A DNA stretch of 42,820 bases from a bacterium ADurb.Bin212. GTDB lineage: Bacteria > Patescibacteriota > UBA1384 > XYA2-FULL-43-10. Below are positions 22,767 to 30,671 of this stretch, piece after piece (position 1 is the first letter of the stretch; each line of letters begins with the position of its first letter). The translations under genes were made by a program, and so were the position numbers. Below the pieces are notes generated by a model. The model was not told where the DNA came from. It saw nothing but the letters and a program-made list of their open reading frames with translations, and ran no database searches. The stretch covers positions 1-42,820 of the forward strand of contig MWCM01000012.1 in NCBI GenBank assembly GCA_002070055.1, given 5' to 3'.

Positions 22767-23182
22767 TTAATCCCCCAAACTTCCCTTTGCACTATCACTC
22801 ATGTTTTGAAAAAACTCTAACCACTTTACAACGTCTTCAACATATATCTCGTATGTAGAGGCTCCGCTTTTAAACACATAAGCAAATGCAAATACTAGCT
22901 CATCCCATTCTCTTGGAGTTCTGGGGAGTCCTCTAAAAAACCTTGTATTACCGTAGCAAGATTTTTTAAATCTTTTAAATCCATTTCTTTTAACGCCTTT
23001 ACATCAACAGATGTAAGAGCTTGAGTTAATTTTAAAATATTGTTTGTGTCCGAAAGTTTTGAAAGGTCTATGCCCTGTAGATGTTTTACTTTCGGTCTTA
23101 CAAATTCTAAAAACTCAACAACTCGCTCACCCTCTTTTATAGGGTAAGCAAGCTTCATAGTTTCTACTACTTGTCGTTCCAT
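22767..23182 (-). CDS. Frameshifted tail assembly chaperone (gp41-gp42)
   Basis: Continuing translation at the TTTTTTA heptamer (22934-22940) in the -1 frame gives a 138-residue product: 83 residues of the first frame plus 55 new residues (starting RGLPRTPREWDEL, including WLEFFQNMSD), ending at a TAA three bases before the tape-measure ATG. This matches the G/GT and gp41/gp42 pattern, in which the longer protein links the chaperone to the tape measure. The extension is well-formed protein with hydrophobic helical spacing, which supports a real frameshift. The efficiency is unknown. Confidence 0.8.
22895..23182 (-). CDS. Tail assembly chaperone (gp41-like), short form
   Basis: A 95-residue protein of the Mu gp41-like chaperone family that coats the tape measure during tube assembly. 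The pattern PIKEGERVVEFLEFVRPKVKHLQGIDL (residues 15-41) followed by a helical region matches the family. It ends by the normal stop at 22895; a -1 frameshift in codons 82-83 would bypass this. It lies between the tube and tape-measure genes. Confidence 0.85.
   Translation of the reverse strand: MERQVVETMKLAYPIKEGERVVEFLEFVRPKVKHLQGIDLSKLSDTNNILKLTQALTSVDVKALKEMDLKDLKNLATVIQGFLEDSPELQENGMS
22934..22940 (-). promoter_or_regulatory. Slippery heptamer TTTTTTA
   Basis: In the chaperone frame the codons are GGT TTT TTA, so the T-TTT-TTA heptamer is correctly phased for tandem -1 slippage (XXXYYYZ type). The -1 frame then stays open for 55 codons. This is the same heptamer class used by known viral frameshifts. 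Confidence 0.8.
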
Positions 23183-23219
23183 TCTTAGATTCTCCGTTTA
23201 GTCTTTTTGGCTTTTAAAA

Positions 23220-23582
23220 CTATCTAATTTCTTCAGCACTCTCAGCTTCAAAACGAGCTGCAATGTTGCCCTCTTCCGTGCCGCCATTTCCTTCTCCAGC
23301 AAACCATGAGTTTCTAAAAACTAATGTTTTTCCGTTTAAAAGTTCTAGCGTAATAGTTGATGAAACAATTGCTTGAAGTGTTTTTAAATCTAAGTCTAAA
23401 GAGTCTCTTACTTCCAATTCTAAAAAAGGAATTTGAGGCTTCTCTTTATAACCGTGGACTTTATCACTACCAACGAGCCCCTCTCTCATAGGGCTCCCAA
23501 GGTTGTAATTTACATTCCCGATTACATCGTACTCTAGACCGTCTATCTTTAGGGCTCTAAGGCCCGCTCTAATTTTTGCCAT
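23220..23582 (-). CDS. Tail tube protein
   Basis: A 120-residue protein of the Mu gpM-like tube family that forms the inner channel. It has a beta-rich fold with LKIDGLEYDVIGNVNYNLGSPMREGLVG (residues about 11-38) and EEGNIAARFEAESAEEIR at the end. It follows the sheath gene with a typical late binding site (AAGGGGGA before ATG). Length is typical. Confidence 0.9.
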   Translation of the reverse strand: MAKIRAGLRALKIDGLEYDVIGNVNYNLGSPMREGLVGSDKVHGYKEKPQIPFLELEVRDSLDLDLKTLQAIVSSTITLELLNGKTLVFRNSWFAGEGNGGTEEGNIAARFEAESAEEIR

Positions 23583-23592
23583 TCATTCCCCC

Positions 23593-25059
23593 TTACAGTC
23601 TAAAACCGATTTGCGTAGCTGTTACTCTTAATTGATTGATTAAATCAGGCGGTAAGTAAATGTCGAGTCTATCTCTATCAAGAACATTCCTCTCAACAAT
23701 TAGGTCTTCCTTGAATTGATCAAAGTTCTCAACTCTTCCTTGCGATTCCCAATCTCTGAATTTAGTAATAGCTTCTGCTTTAATTAAATTCGGAGTTACT
23801 ACTGGTTGACCAGGACCAAATCTTGTTCCGTCGTCAGCTAGTTTATGTCTTGGATATTTATTTAAAATGTAAGTTCTCCAGTCAAATCTTAGGTAAGACA
23901 GGTTCAACATATTTTCTATGTTTAAATAACTAGTGTCAGGTGCTCCAAATGTATTTTCTTGATACATAGTTATAACTCTCTCTAACGCAACATTCCCACT
24001 TGGATTTACATAGAATGTAGAAATACCGTCGTATAACAACAAGTTTCTCTCTTCTAGTGTTAATCTCTCAGTTAGTTTTGGAGGTAAAACATTAGTTAGT
24101 TGTAGAGTTTGAAGAGGTCTCGGTTGATCGATCGAAGCATGGAATGCAACGAGACCAGCGATACCAGCTGCAAATTCCCAAGTGCTAGTTGGAACTTTAT
24201 AAGCGCCCATCATAGAAACAAATTGTGAATTTCTACCGTCGCCAAAAGTAATTAGAGCAGACTGACTTAGGTTTTTTGCGCAAAATGCGAAACCGTCGTT
24301 TTGTCTAATGCCGCCCCAACGATCTAAAAGCTCAGCTTCTAAATCTGTTAAGCTTGCTGCATCTGTGAATGGGAATGCAATAATGTTATATTGTTCTTCA
24401 CCCATTGCTGTAATTAAATCAGAAATGTCAGGAGCTAATGTTCCAGCTGTAAATGCTGTGATAGCAAGAGACACTCCAGTTGGAAGTGCTTCACCTTCGT
24501 AGTAATTTACTTGAGCTGTAAGTTCGTTTCCATGAACACCTTTGTGTCTAACAGTCATCGTAACTACGTTTGTTGAAACACTTGATGTAACTGGCAATTC
24601 AGAGTCTGCGTTAATTGCAGCATTGATTGAAGCAGCGATTGTATTTGCTGTGTCTCCAGATGCAATTGCTACACTTACTTTTTGATCTCCGATTAAAATC
24701 TCAGCTGACCCTTGCGCTGTCGCTGGCCCTGTAACAGTAATTGTTGCTGCGGCTTGAACTCCAGCTCCTGGTTCAGCAATTGCTATTACGCTTAGCTGAG
24801 TGAAGGAATTGTTTGCGAGCCATTTCTCAGCCATTTTTGCAGCCATAGAACCAGTTCCAAACAATGTTTTTGCTTGGCTAGCACTTGTAACAAGATACGG
24901 TTGGTTCAAATTAGCTGTACCGCCTGATAATTTTAAACCAGCGATAAGGCCTTTATAAACTTGTTGAGCAGAACCTTGAACCGCTCTAGTGTTATCAAAC
25001 TCAACGTACGCAAATGGCACTCTTAAGTTTGAAGGTATTGTGTTAAATGATATTGGCAT
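23593..25059 (-). CDS. Tail sheath protein
   Basis: A 488-residue contractile sheath protein of the Mu gpL / P2 FI type. It starts with SFNTIPSNLRVPFAYVEFDNTRA and contains the conserved IAFPFTDAASLTDLEAELLDRWG (about 227-249), the YKVPTSTWEFAAGIAG motif (about 285-300), and the C-terminal NKYPRHKLADDGTRFGPGQ (about 409-427). The middle domain has the usual sheath beta-sandwich look. It abuts the DUF2635 gene upstream and the tube gene downstream. It powers DNA injection by contraction. Confidence 0.93.
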   Translation of the reverse strand: MPISFNTIPSNLRVPFAYVEFDNTRAVQGSAQQVYKGLIAGLKLSGGTANLNQPYLVTSASQAKTLFGTGSMAAKMAEKWLANNSFTQLSVIAIAEPGAGVQAAATITVTGPATAQGSAEILIGDQKVSVAIASGDTANTIAASINAAINADSELPVTSSVSTNVVTMTVRHKGVHGNELTAQVNYYEGEALPTGVSLAITAFTAGTLAPDISDLITAMGEEQYNIIAFPFTDAASLTDLEAELLDRWGGIRQNDGFAFCAKNLSQSALITFGDGRNSQFVSMMGAYKVPTSTWEFAAGIAGLVAFHASIDQPRPLQTLQLTNVLPPKLTERLTLEERNLLLYDGISTFYVNPSGNVALERVITMYQENTFGAPDTSYLNIENMLNLSYLRFDWRTYILNKYPRHKLADDGTRFGPGQPVVTPNLIKAEAITKFRDWESQGRVENFDQFKEDLIVERNVLDRDRLDIYLPPDLINQLRVTATQIGFRL

Positions 25060-25079
25060 CCCAATTCCCCCTTAAATTA

Positions 25080-25304
25080 TTATTTTTTCTTTTTCTCTTT
25101 AACTTCTTCTATTACTTCTATATTTTGTTTTTCAGATAATTCTTTTTTCATCTCTAACGATTCAATCGTTACTTCATTATCTTGTTGTCTACGCTTCCAA
25201 TAAGCTGAAATTCTATCAATCTTTAAGGGTTTGCCAGGCTCCATAAGCTTTTTACTTATTGGATCTCTAACCATTTTTCCTTCGCATAATTTTACTAAGA
25301 ACAT
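25080..25304 (-). CDS. DUF2635 / Mu gp38-like small tail protein
   Basis: A 74-residue protein with the DUF2635 signature: MFLVKLCEGKMVRDPISKKLMEPGKPLKI then AYWKRRQQDNEVTIE. It lies just upstream of the sheath gene, as in Mu-like phages. The C-terminus is extremely lysine/glutamate-rich. AGGGGGA lies before its ATG. It is probably a minor tail or assembly factor; the biochemical role is not known. Confidence 0.8.
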   Translation of the reverse strand: MFLVKLCEGKMVRDPISKKLMEPGKPLKIDRISAYWKRRQQDNEVTIESLEMKKELSEKQNIEVIEEVKEKKKK

Positions 25305-25329
25305 CGTATCCCCCTAAGAATCTTTACTA

Positions 25330-25878
25330 TTATGGTAGTATTGGAAGCGTTATAATATCAACTGGTTTCTCAGCAGCACTCGGAGGCTGAACCTCGTACT
25401 CCGTTCGAGCTGTTTGGAAATCGTCTAGTGCCAATTGCTCGTCTGGTGCATCTACAAAATACTCAATATCAAACTGTATCCTTGCAGCAACGACTGTTTT
25501 AGAGCCGTCCTCAATCATATCCATATCAGTCTGGCCAAGCATCGTATCCGAAACCTTATCATTTAAAGTCTCGTTTCTAAATACTGCTGTCTCTATTTTC
25601 TCTGTAATCTCATCCACTACGTCGTCAGCTGATTCAAAGCCTCTAGCTATTACCTCACACGTTAACTGCATCTTGCGATTGTAACGTCTAGGCGCTGTCG
25701 TATAAATTTCTGGAGCGTCGCTTTTCGTATAAATTATAACGCAAGGTAGCTCTGTTCTTTCGTCTATCTTAACGGCTCTATTTAAAAATATTCTCTCCGT
25801 TGGAACTAAAGATAGAATAGCGGTTTTGATAACCTCTTTAAATTCTTTTCTAATTTCCTCACGCTTAGAGTTAGCCAA
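25330..25878 (-). CDS. Tail terminator / gpU-like protein
   Basis: A 182-residue protein in the position of the tail terminator, with the alpha/beta pattern FLNRAVKIDERTELPCVIIYTKSD then RRYNRKMQLTCEVIARGFESADDVVDEITEKIETAV typical of lambda gpU-like/terminator proteins. It has a Pro/Ala-rich C-terminal extension. It starts directly where the head-tail joining gene ends. It caps tube growth and joins the tail to the head. Confidence 0.7.
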   Translation of the reverse strand: MANSKREEIRKEFKEVIKTAILSLVPTERIFLNRAVKIDERTELPCVIIYTKSDAPEIYTTAPRRYNRKMQLTCEVIARGFESADDVVDEITEKIETAVFRNETLNDKVSDTMLGQTDMDMIEDGSKTVVAARIQFDIEYFVDAPDEQLALDDFQTARTEYEVQPPSAAEKPVDIITLPILP

Positions 25879-26199
25879 TTAATCGTCCTTATGTAAAAAA
25901 AGCTGAATACCAGCTTCGCCGTCTGGTTGAATCTCTACCACTCGGTAGTCTGTTCCATTTATTGTGACCTCATCGAAATTCTGAGGATAAAAATCTAAGT
26001 CTAAAAGCCTTAATCCAAGTCTTGGTTTAACGCTAGCTACAGAGGCACCGTCTAGAATCTCAACGACTTGATAAGCTTCGTCAAAAATTCCAATCAGCTC
26101 CCTCTGAGCAAGTAGCTTTGGAGTATAGAGAATTGTAGACGAAAATGTGTCTCTACAAATTCTCATTACATTATCTGTCTTGTCCTGCCAATCGCCCAT
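25879..26199 (-). CDS. Head-tail joining / gpFII-like protein
   Basis: A 106-residue protein of the lambda gpFII-like head-tail attachment type, forming a beta-barrel-like ring at the neck. The pattern at the end, VTINGTDYRVVEIQPDGEAGIQLFLHK, is characteristic of that class. It begins after a strong terminator (26213-26251), so either readthrough or a local start must feed it. It is adjacent to the terminator-like protein gene. Confidence 0.65.
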   Translation of the reverse strand: MGDWQDKTDNVMRICRDTFSSTILYTPKLLAQRELIGIFDEAYQVVEILDGASVASVKPRLGLRLLDLDFYPQNFDEVTINGTDYRVVEIQPDGEAGIQLFLHKDD

Positions 26200-26212
26200 A
26201 AACTCTTTTCTT

Positions 26213-26251
26213 AAAAAAAAAGGGGAGTAAAGAAATAATCTTTAATCCCCT
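26213..26251 (-). terminator. Strong intrinsic terminator, minus strand
   Basis: On the minus strand, AGGGGATTAAAGA pairs with TCTTTACTCCCCT (one mismatch) around a 5-base loop, and is followed directly by a run of eight or nine Ts. It lies between the decoration-protein gene and the head-tail joining gene. Confidence 0.85.
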
Positions 26252-26283
26252 AGTTCATAACTCCAGAAAGTTAATTCTGGGAA

Positions 26284-26613
26284 TTAAGCGCCTTGTTGCA
26301 TTAAATAAACTTTTACAGTAGTAGCAGCTGAAATTGCGCTTTCAAAAGCGTATCCGATAAAAACATTTGTATTTGTTTTATCAACATTTTTAGCTGTTGT
26401 ATCGTAATAAACTTTGTCGCCTTGGTTGATTACTAGTGGAGCTTCTTTTGTAAGTTCAACTACTCCAGATAGAAGTAATTCACCTACTTCACCATTTGCA
26501 ATTGCCCCAGTAGCTACACCGATAAGATCCACAACTTCAATTGCTTCTCCAGATGCTACAGCAGCTGTTGCCGTGTAAGGCATAACCATTCCTGGTTGTA
26601 CGAAATTTTTCAT
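26284..26613 (-). CDS. DUF2190-type capsid decoration protein
   Basis: A 109-residue protein of the DUF2190 family, thought to decorate or cement the capsid exterior. It has the family pattern MVMPYTATAAVASGEAIEVVDLIGVATG (residues about 9-36), GELLLSGVVELTKEAPL and VYYDTTAKNV. CGGGGGA lies before its ATG. It lies just after the capsid gene and is framed by terminators on both sides, consistent with special control of abundant capsid proteins. Confidence 0.8.
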   Translation of the reverse strand: MKNFVQPGMVMPYTATAAVASGEAIEVVDLIGVATGAIANGEVGELLLSGVVELTKEAPLVINQGDKVYYDTTAKNVDKTNTNVFIGYAFESAISAATTVKVYLMQQGA

Positions 26614-26649
26614 TATATCCCCCGTTATTTTTTAATATTTTTAAACTCT

Positions 26650-26683
26650 AAAAAACTAAGAAGAGAGATTTCTCTCTCTTCTT
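26650..26683 (-). terminator. Intrinsic terminator after capsid gene
   Basis: AAGAAGAGAGA (26658-26668) pairs perfectly with TCTCTCTTCTT (26673-26683) around TTTC. On the minus strand it is followed after two bases by six Ts. It lies between the capsid fusion and the DUF2190 gene, so it could reduce readthrough. Confidence 0.7.
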
Positions 26684-26693
26684 TATTATTCAA

Positions 26694-28643
26694 TTAAAGA
26701 CCTACGTGCTTAGCAAGACCTTTGTGATCAATTGCTTTTGCTACGAAATCAAGTCTTGCTTTAACTTCAAGTCCGTCAACATCAAAACCATTTTTTGTTT
26801 CGATATAAACGCCACGTTGACCTTGTAAGTATGCAACCTCAATAGTGTCGATTTGTGATGGATCAGCTGCAACATACCATGGTTGTGGAGCAGATACATC
26901 TGACAATCTTGGCTCAACAATTAATTGCATAGAACCAGCAAATGGATTTACTTGAGCCACTTGGTTTGCAAGCATTGTTGCAGATAAAACTTGTTCAGCA
27001 TCGACTTCATATTCTGGCGGTACGATTAAGTAACGAGCCATAACATTGATGTACTGAGCTTCAGCTGCTGAATCAGACAAGCCTTTTTGTTTTCTCATTA
27101 ATGTTCTAATAGCTTGAAGAGCTGCAACGCTTGGCTTAGCTCCAGATGCTACTAGGTTTCCGTGACCTGCTACGAATAGCGCAAGACCGTCAGCCATTAA
27201 TGGGTTTGTGTTAAATATTTTATAAACTTCATCTGACTCTAAATCAGCAGCAGATTGACCAAACAATTCAGCTACTCTTGTAAAAGCAGATAGGTCGTCG
27301 TTGATAATTACTTGGCGAGTAATTCCAATGATTCTACCGAAAGTTGAAAGGCTGTATTTCTCAGCTGCATCCTTCATTGCTCCACGAGTAAATTCTCCGT
27401 GCTCATTAACTTTTTTAAGTTTAGGAGCATCGCCTAATTGAGTTCTAGAAACTTGTTTAAAGTCAGGAACTTCAGTGATTCTTACAAACGGCATCCAAGA
27501 TCTTGGAGCTTTTTCATAACCAGCTCTTAAAGATTTGTTAGCAACATTTGCTAATACTTCAGGAAAATCTGTTGTGTGGTGCAAAGCTCTTACAGCTAGT
27601 TCAGACTTAGAAAGTAGGCCTGTTCTAGTTCCACCTTTTTCAAGGAAGTAACGAGCTAGTTCAACTAAAGAATAATTTCTGAATTCTTGAGCTAATTCGT
27701 TGTTTTTAAGAGGTTCCATATTGCCAGTGTGACGAGCCATTAAAGCAAGTTCAGCAGCTTGTTTTCTATTTGATAATTCATCCATATTTCCAGCCTCAAC
27801 TCTAACTGTAGTTTTGATATCTTGAGCTTTACTTTTTTCAGCAAGGCTTTCGATGATTTGTTTTCTAGCTTCGTCAACAGATACACCAGACGCGATAATT
27901 TTGTCTGACATAGAGTCTTCAAATCCAGCAGCTCTTACAGCTGTTTTGATTTCAGATACTTCTTTAAGAGTTTTTTCTCTCTCTTCTTTTCTAACAGCTT
28001 CAAGATCAACTTTTGCGTCTTGAGCGATTTCTGGAATTTTATCCATTAGATCTCCCCTATTATTATTGTTTAAGTTTTCTTCTATTACTAAAACTTCGTT
28101 TTTTATTTCGTTATTTTCTTCTCTTACTTGAGCTTTATAATCAGCTGGAATTGGAACTAGTGAAATCTCAAATGGCTCCCAGTCAATAGCTCTATATACT
28201 GGAATTGCGTCTGGAACTTTATTATCATGCTCAACTTGCATTTTGTGAATACGATATCCAACGGATACGTTTTTGATAATTCCAGTTTTTACGTCTTTAA
28301 AAAAAGGCTCTACTTCTTCACGCTCTGAAAAACGAACCTCAGCATAACCAAGACCGTTTTCAATCCAAGCTCTTTCGACTACGCCCATTACTGAGGATAA
28401 ATCGTATTGAGAATGTGTGTTTAAAAGTGGCGCTCCAGAATTGATTCGATCCATTCTTACTTCAGATGGATTCATTGAAAGAACTTCGCTGTAATATCTC
28501 TCTTTTTCCCAGTCGTATCTTTTTACAGATTGACCTGCTGCCCATACAAGAACCGCTGTACGCTTTTCTGAATCAACGGAATTTTCCTTGATGTCAGCGC
28601 GACAAGACAATGGCAACAAACTACTCTTTGTTGTTTTCAGCAT
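26694..28643 (-). CDS. Prohead protease-major capsid protein fusion
   Basis: A 649-residue fusion. The N-terminal part (1-170) is an HK97-type (U35) prohead protease: His77 in LLNTHSQYD and Ser127 in KNVSVGY are the likely catalytic pair, followed by EISLVPIPADY. A coiled-coil scaffold-like stretch with Asn, Glu and Lys runs from about 175 to 290. The rest is an HK97-fold capsid domain (NKSLRAGYEKAPRSWMPF, then VAGHGNLVASGAKPSVAALQAIRTLM). Such fusions are known in several phage groups; the protease would cut itself away from the shell protein. AAGGGGA lies before its ATG. Confidence 0.92.
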   Translation of the reverse strand: MLKTTKSSLLPLSCRADIKENSVDSEKRTAVLVWAAGQSVKRYDWEKERYYSEVLSMNPSEVRMDRINSGAPLLNTHSQYDLSSVMGVVERAWIENGLGYAEVRFSEREEVEPFFKDVKTGIIKNVSVGYRIHKMQVEHDNKVPDAIPVYRAIDWEPFEISLVPIPADYKAQVREENNEIKNEVLVIEENLNNNNRGDLMDKIPEIAQDAKVDLEAVRKEEREKTLKEVSEIKTAVRAAGFEDSMSDKIIASGVSVDEARKQIIESLAEKSKAQDIKTTVRVEAGNMDELSNRKQAAELALMARHTGNMEPLKNNELAQEFRNYSLVELARYFLEKGGTRTGLLSKSELAVRALHHTTDFPEVLANVANKSLRAGYEKAPRSWMPFVRITEVPDFKQVSRTQLGDAPKLKKVNEHGEFTRGAMKDAAEKYSLSTFGRIIGITRQVIINDDLSAFTRVAELFGQSAADLESDEVYKIFNTNPLMADGLALFVAGHGNLVASGAKPSVAALQAIRTLMRKQKGLSDSAAEAQYINVMARYLIVPPEYEVDAEQVLSATMLANQVAQVNPFAGSMQLIVEPRLSDVSAPQPWYVAADPSQIDTIEVAYLQGQRGVYIETKNGFDVDGLEVKARLDFVAKAIDHKGLAKHVGL

Positions 28644-28820
28644 ATTCCCCTTAGTTCCTTTAAAATTAGACGATTACTTTTTCATTCTCAAAAGAATTAT
28701 CGACAAAAGCAATGAATATTTTAACAAGACCTTGTTCAAAGTTGACTTTCGTTTTTTCTCATAGGTATTTTTATTTAGGAAGCTAAGCGTTAACTACTGA
28801 CTTTAAGTTTTGGTTTCAAA
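28644..28820 (-). promoter_or_regulatory. Capsid-gene promoter region with inverted repeat
   Basis: A gap of 177 bases upstream of the capsid fusion. It holds AACAAG (28723-28728) / CTTGTT (28731-28736) around AC, and A+T-rich stretches. TTGAAC followed by a T-rich segment on the minus strand might be part of a promoter, but the -10 is unclear. Confidence 0.4.
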
Positions 28821-29345
28821 CTACTGATTTAATTCAACTAACAAAACATTAGATTCCAATTGTTGAGCCAAGAAATCCAAATAATTCTCAATGTCTTTAA
28901 CGTCGACCATTTCTGAATTAATTTTTTGATCAAACAACTTGTTTAAGAAGTTGGCCAAAAGTTCAGAGCACTTCATAAACTTATCGTCTGAATAAAAGTT
29001 GTTTTCTAGGCGCAACCATTTTGAAAAAGCTAGGGCTATGTTTTCTAAAACTGGATAAGGGGAGCCTGAGTAAAGCATTACCATATCTCTTATGTCTCTA
29101 TACTTTTCCTCGGAAACTGTGATCTTATATCTTTTTATAACTTCGTACTGCTTCTTAAAAAAATACTCGTTTCTCAAAGATACCTCTGGTTGCTTTGCCT
29201 CATAGAACATTCTGTGATTTGAAATACTAAACTCAAAAGCGCAATGTGAATACTTGGTCCAACCTTGAAATAATCTTATGATCCAACTAAATGGAACGAA
29301 CTTTTTCTTAGGCTTTACTAAAACAACAAAAAATTCTCTATTCAT
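28821..29345 (-). CDS. Permuted papain-fold (NlpC/P60-like) enzyme
   Basis: About 174 residues from the ATG at 29345, which has GGGG 6 bases upstream (an in-frame GTG at 29357 is the alternative). KYSHCAFEF with His34 near the N-terminus and KCSELLANF with Cys126 near the C-terminus match the circularly permuted NlpC/P60-like (YiiX/LRAT) hydrolase pattern, in which His precedes Cys. Such enzymes act on peptides, amides or lipids. Located between the fibre module and the capsid gene, it could be a virion-associated cell-wall enzyme. Confidence 0.65.
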   Translation of the reverse strand: MNREFFVVLVKPKKKFVPFSWIIRLFQGWTKYSHCAFEFSISNHRMFYEAKQPEVSLRNEYFFKKQYEVIKRYKITVSEEKYRDIRDMVMLYSGSPYPVLENIALAFSKWLRLENNFYSDDKFMKCSELLANFLNKLFDQKINSEMVDVKDIENYLDFLAQQLESNVLLVELNQ

Positions 29346-29361
29346 TTTTAGCCCCACGTCT

Positions 29362-29769
29362 TTAAAGCTTGCTAGATAAAATCCATAAATTATCTAATTG
29401 CTCAGCATTCCAACCAAGCATTACGGCAACCATTGGTACAAGCGAATTGTCTCTAAAAAATTCATTCGATTGACGCCACTCAATTAAAGATACTGATCTT
29501 GTTGGCTCTGGCAAAGAATTTAAAGCGGCCTCGATGTCTGCTTCAAAAACGCCACTTGCTAAAAGACCTCGTCTTATTTGTCTCGCCGTAACTGGAGCGC
29601 AATATAAAAACAAAATGCCTTTTTTATAAGACCAACCAATTTTAGGCATATAAGAATAATCTGTTATATTAATAACAGCCTGATACAAATGGCCGTCTAG
29701 AATTTGGTCTTCAGACTCAAAGTCTTCAATTTTTTTTACTACATCGTCGTTTATAAATGCGAATTTCAT
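29362..29769 (-). CDS. Small fibre-module protein
   Basis: A 135-residue protein with a predicted beta-rich N-terminal half and a helical C-terminus (APVTARQIRRGLLASGVFEADIEAALNSLPEPTRSVSLIEWRQSNEFFRDNSLVP). The C-terminal pattern is common in short proteins encoded after tail-fibre genes. It overlaps the previous gene by one base. It may bind or chaperone the fibres. Function is inferred from position and resemblance. Confidence 0.6.
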   Translation of the reverse strand: MKFAFINDDVVKKIEDFESEDQILDGHLYQAVINITDYSYMPKIGWSYKKGILFLYCAPVTARQIRRGLLASGVFEADIEAALNSLPEPTRSVSLIEWRQSNEFFRDNSLVPMVAVMLGWNAEQLDNLWILSSKL

Positions 29770-30293
29770 TATTCATCCAGCTTTGTTATTTGAAAATATT
29801 CAATTTCTTTTTGAAGTCTTAAGATACTATCAAAACAACCCAAATGATTAAAATAAACCTTCTTTTTAAAAGTTCTTCTTTTTCGTAAAGCTGTAACCTC
29901 TAGAGCATAAGTTTCCATTCCAGATAACTCGTTTAATAAAAGAGTGCTCTGAGAAACCGTTCCAGTAAAAACTCCAAGAGCCATAGTTAGCGTTGGAGAA
30001 TCAACTAACGTCTCAACCCAACTAGCTTCATTGACTCTAAAAAGGTTTGTGCTAACAATGGACATAGCACTTACTCTTTGCTCTTTTAAAAGCTGAGCCT
30101 TTATTTGAATTCCATCCATAATGTCAGCATTAAATTTTACGTGAATATCTAACTCGTAATCTCGTCTAGATTGTCTATGCCAAGTTCGCTCAATTAGCAC
30201 ATTAGAATGATTTGACGACGTAATTAACTGAGGCGTTTTTTGGCCTAAGTGAATTAAGTAATCACATGATTCTAAACGCCTAATTCGTCTCAT
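29769..30293 (-). CDS. Fibre-module hypothetical protein
   Basis: A 174-residue, mostly beta protein with a basic start (MRRIRRLESCDYLIHLG) and a charged C-terminus. No family is recognised. It overlaps the genes on each side by 1-4 bases, so it is part of a translation-coupled module with the 126-residue and 135-residue proteins. The role is probably structural. Confidence 0.55.
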   Translation of the reverse strand: MRRIRRLESCDYLIHLGQKTPQLITSSNHSNVLIERTWHRQSRRDYELDIHVKFNADIMDGIQIKAQLLKEQRVSAMSIVSTNLFRVNEASWVETLVDSPTLTMALGVFTGTVSQSTLLLNELSGMETYALEVTALRKRRTFKKKVYFNHLGCFDSILRLQKEIEYFQITKLDE

Positions 30294-30670
30294 TCGCCTA
30301 CCACTAAACCTATAGAGCTAGCTATTTCCTCATCGTCAACTGGAGCTTCAATCTCTAATATATAATGAGTTAAATCATAAATAAGCGCTGCACTTACAGC
30401 TGTTATTTTGTAATAACCATTTACGTCTGGAGCAACACTATTGCTAGAAATTCCAGAAACTAAATTTCCAGCCTTATCTCTTAATCTGTAAGATGCGTTT
30501 CCAAGTCCAGAATCTACTCTCTGTCCATTTCTATTGATCCAAAAAGAACACTCAAATTGATTTGAAGCGTTTATATTTGCAATAGCGCAGACTTGAAACA
30601 AGTCTTGAACCGCTACCACTCCAGGGGTTGATGTCCCCTGGTATGCTTGTTGAGAAAATATATCTGCCAT
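30290..30670 (-). CDS. Fibre-module beta-sandwich-like protein
   Basis: A 126-residue protein with alternating beta-strand segments (ASYRLRDKAGNLVSGISSNSVAPDVNGYYKITAVSA), like Ig- or fibronectin-type structural domains found on virions. No motif gives a definite function. It starts one base after the 686-residue gene ends and overlaps the next gene by 4 bases. Confidence 0.55.
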   Translation of the reverse strand: MADIFSQQAYQGTSTPGVVAVQDLFQVCAIANINASNQFECSFWINRNGQRVDSGLGNASYRLRDKAGNLVSGISSNSVAPDVNGYYKITAVSAALIYDLTHYILEIEAPVDDEEIASSIGLVVGE

Positions 30671-30671
30671 T

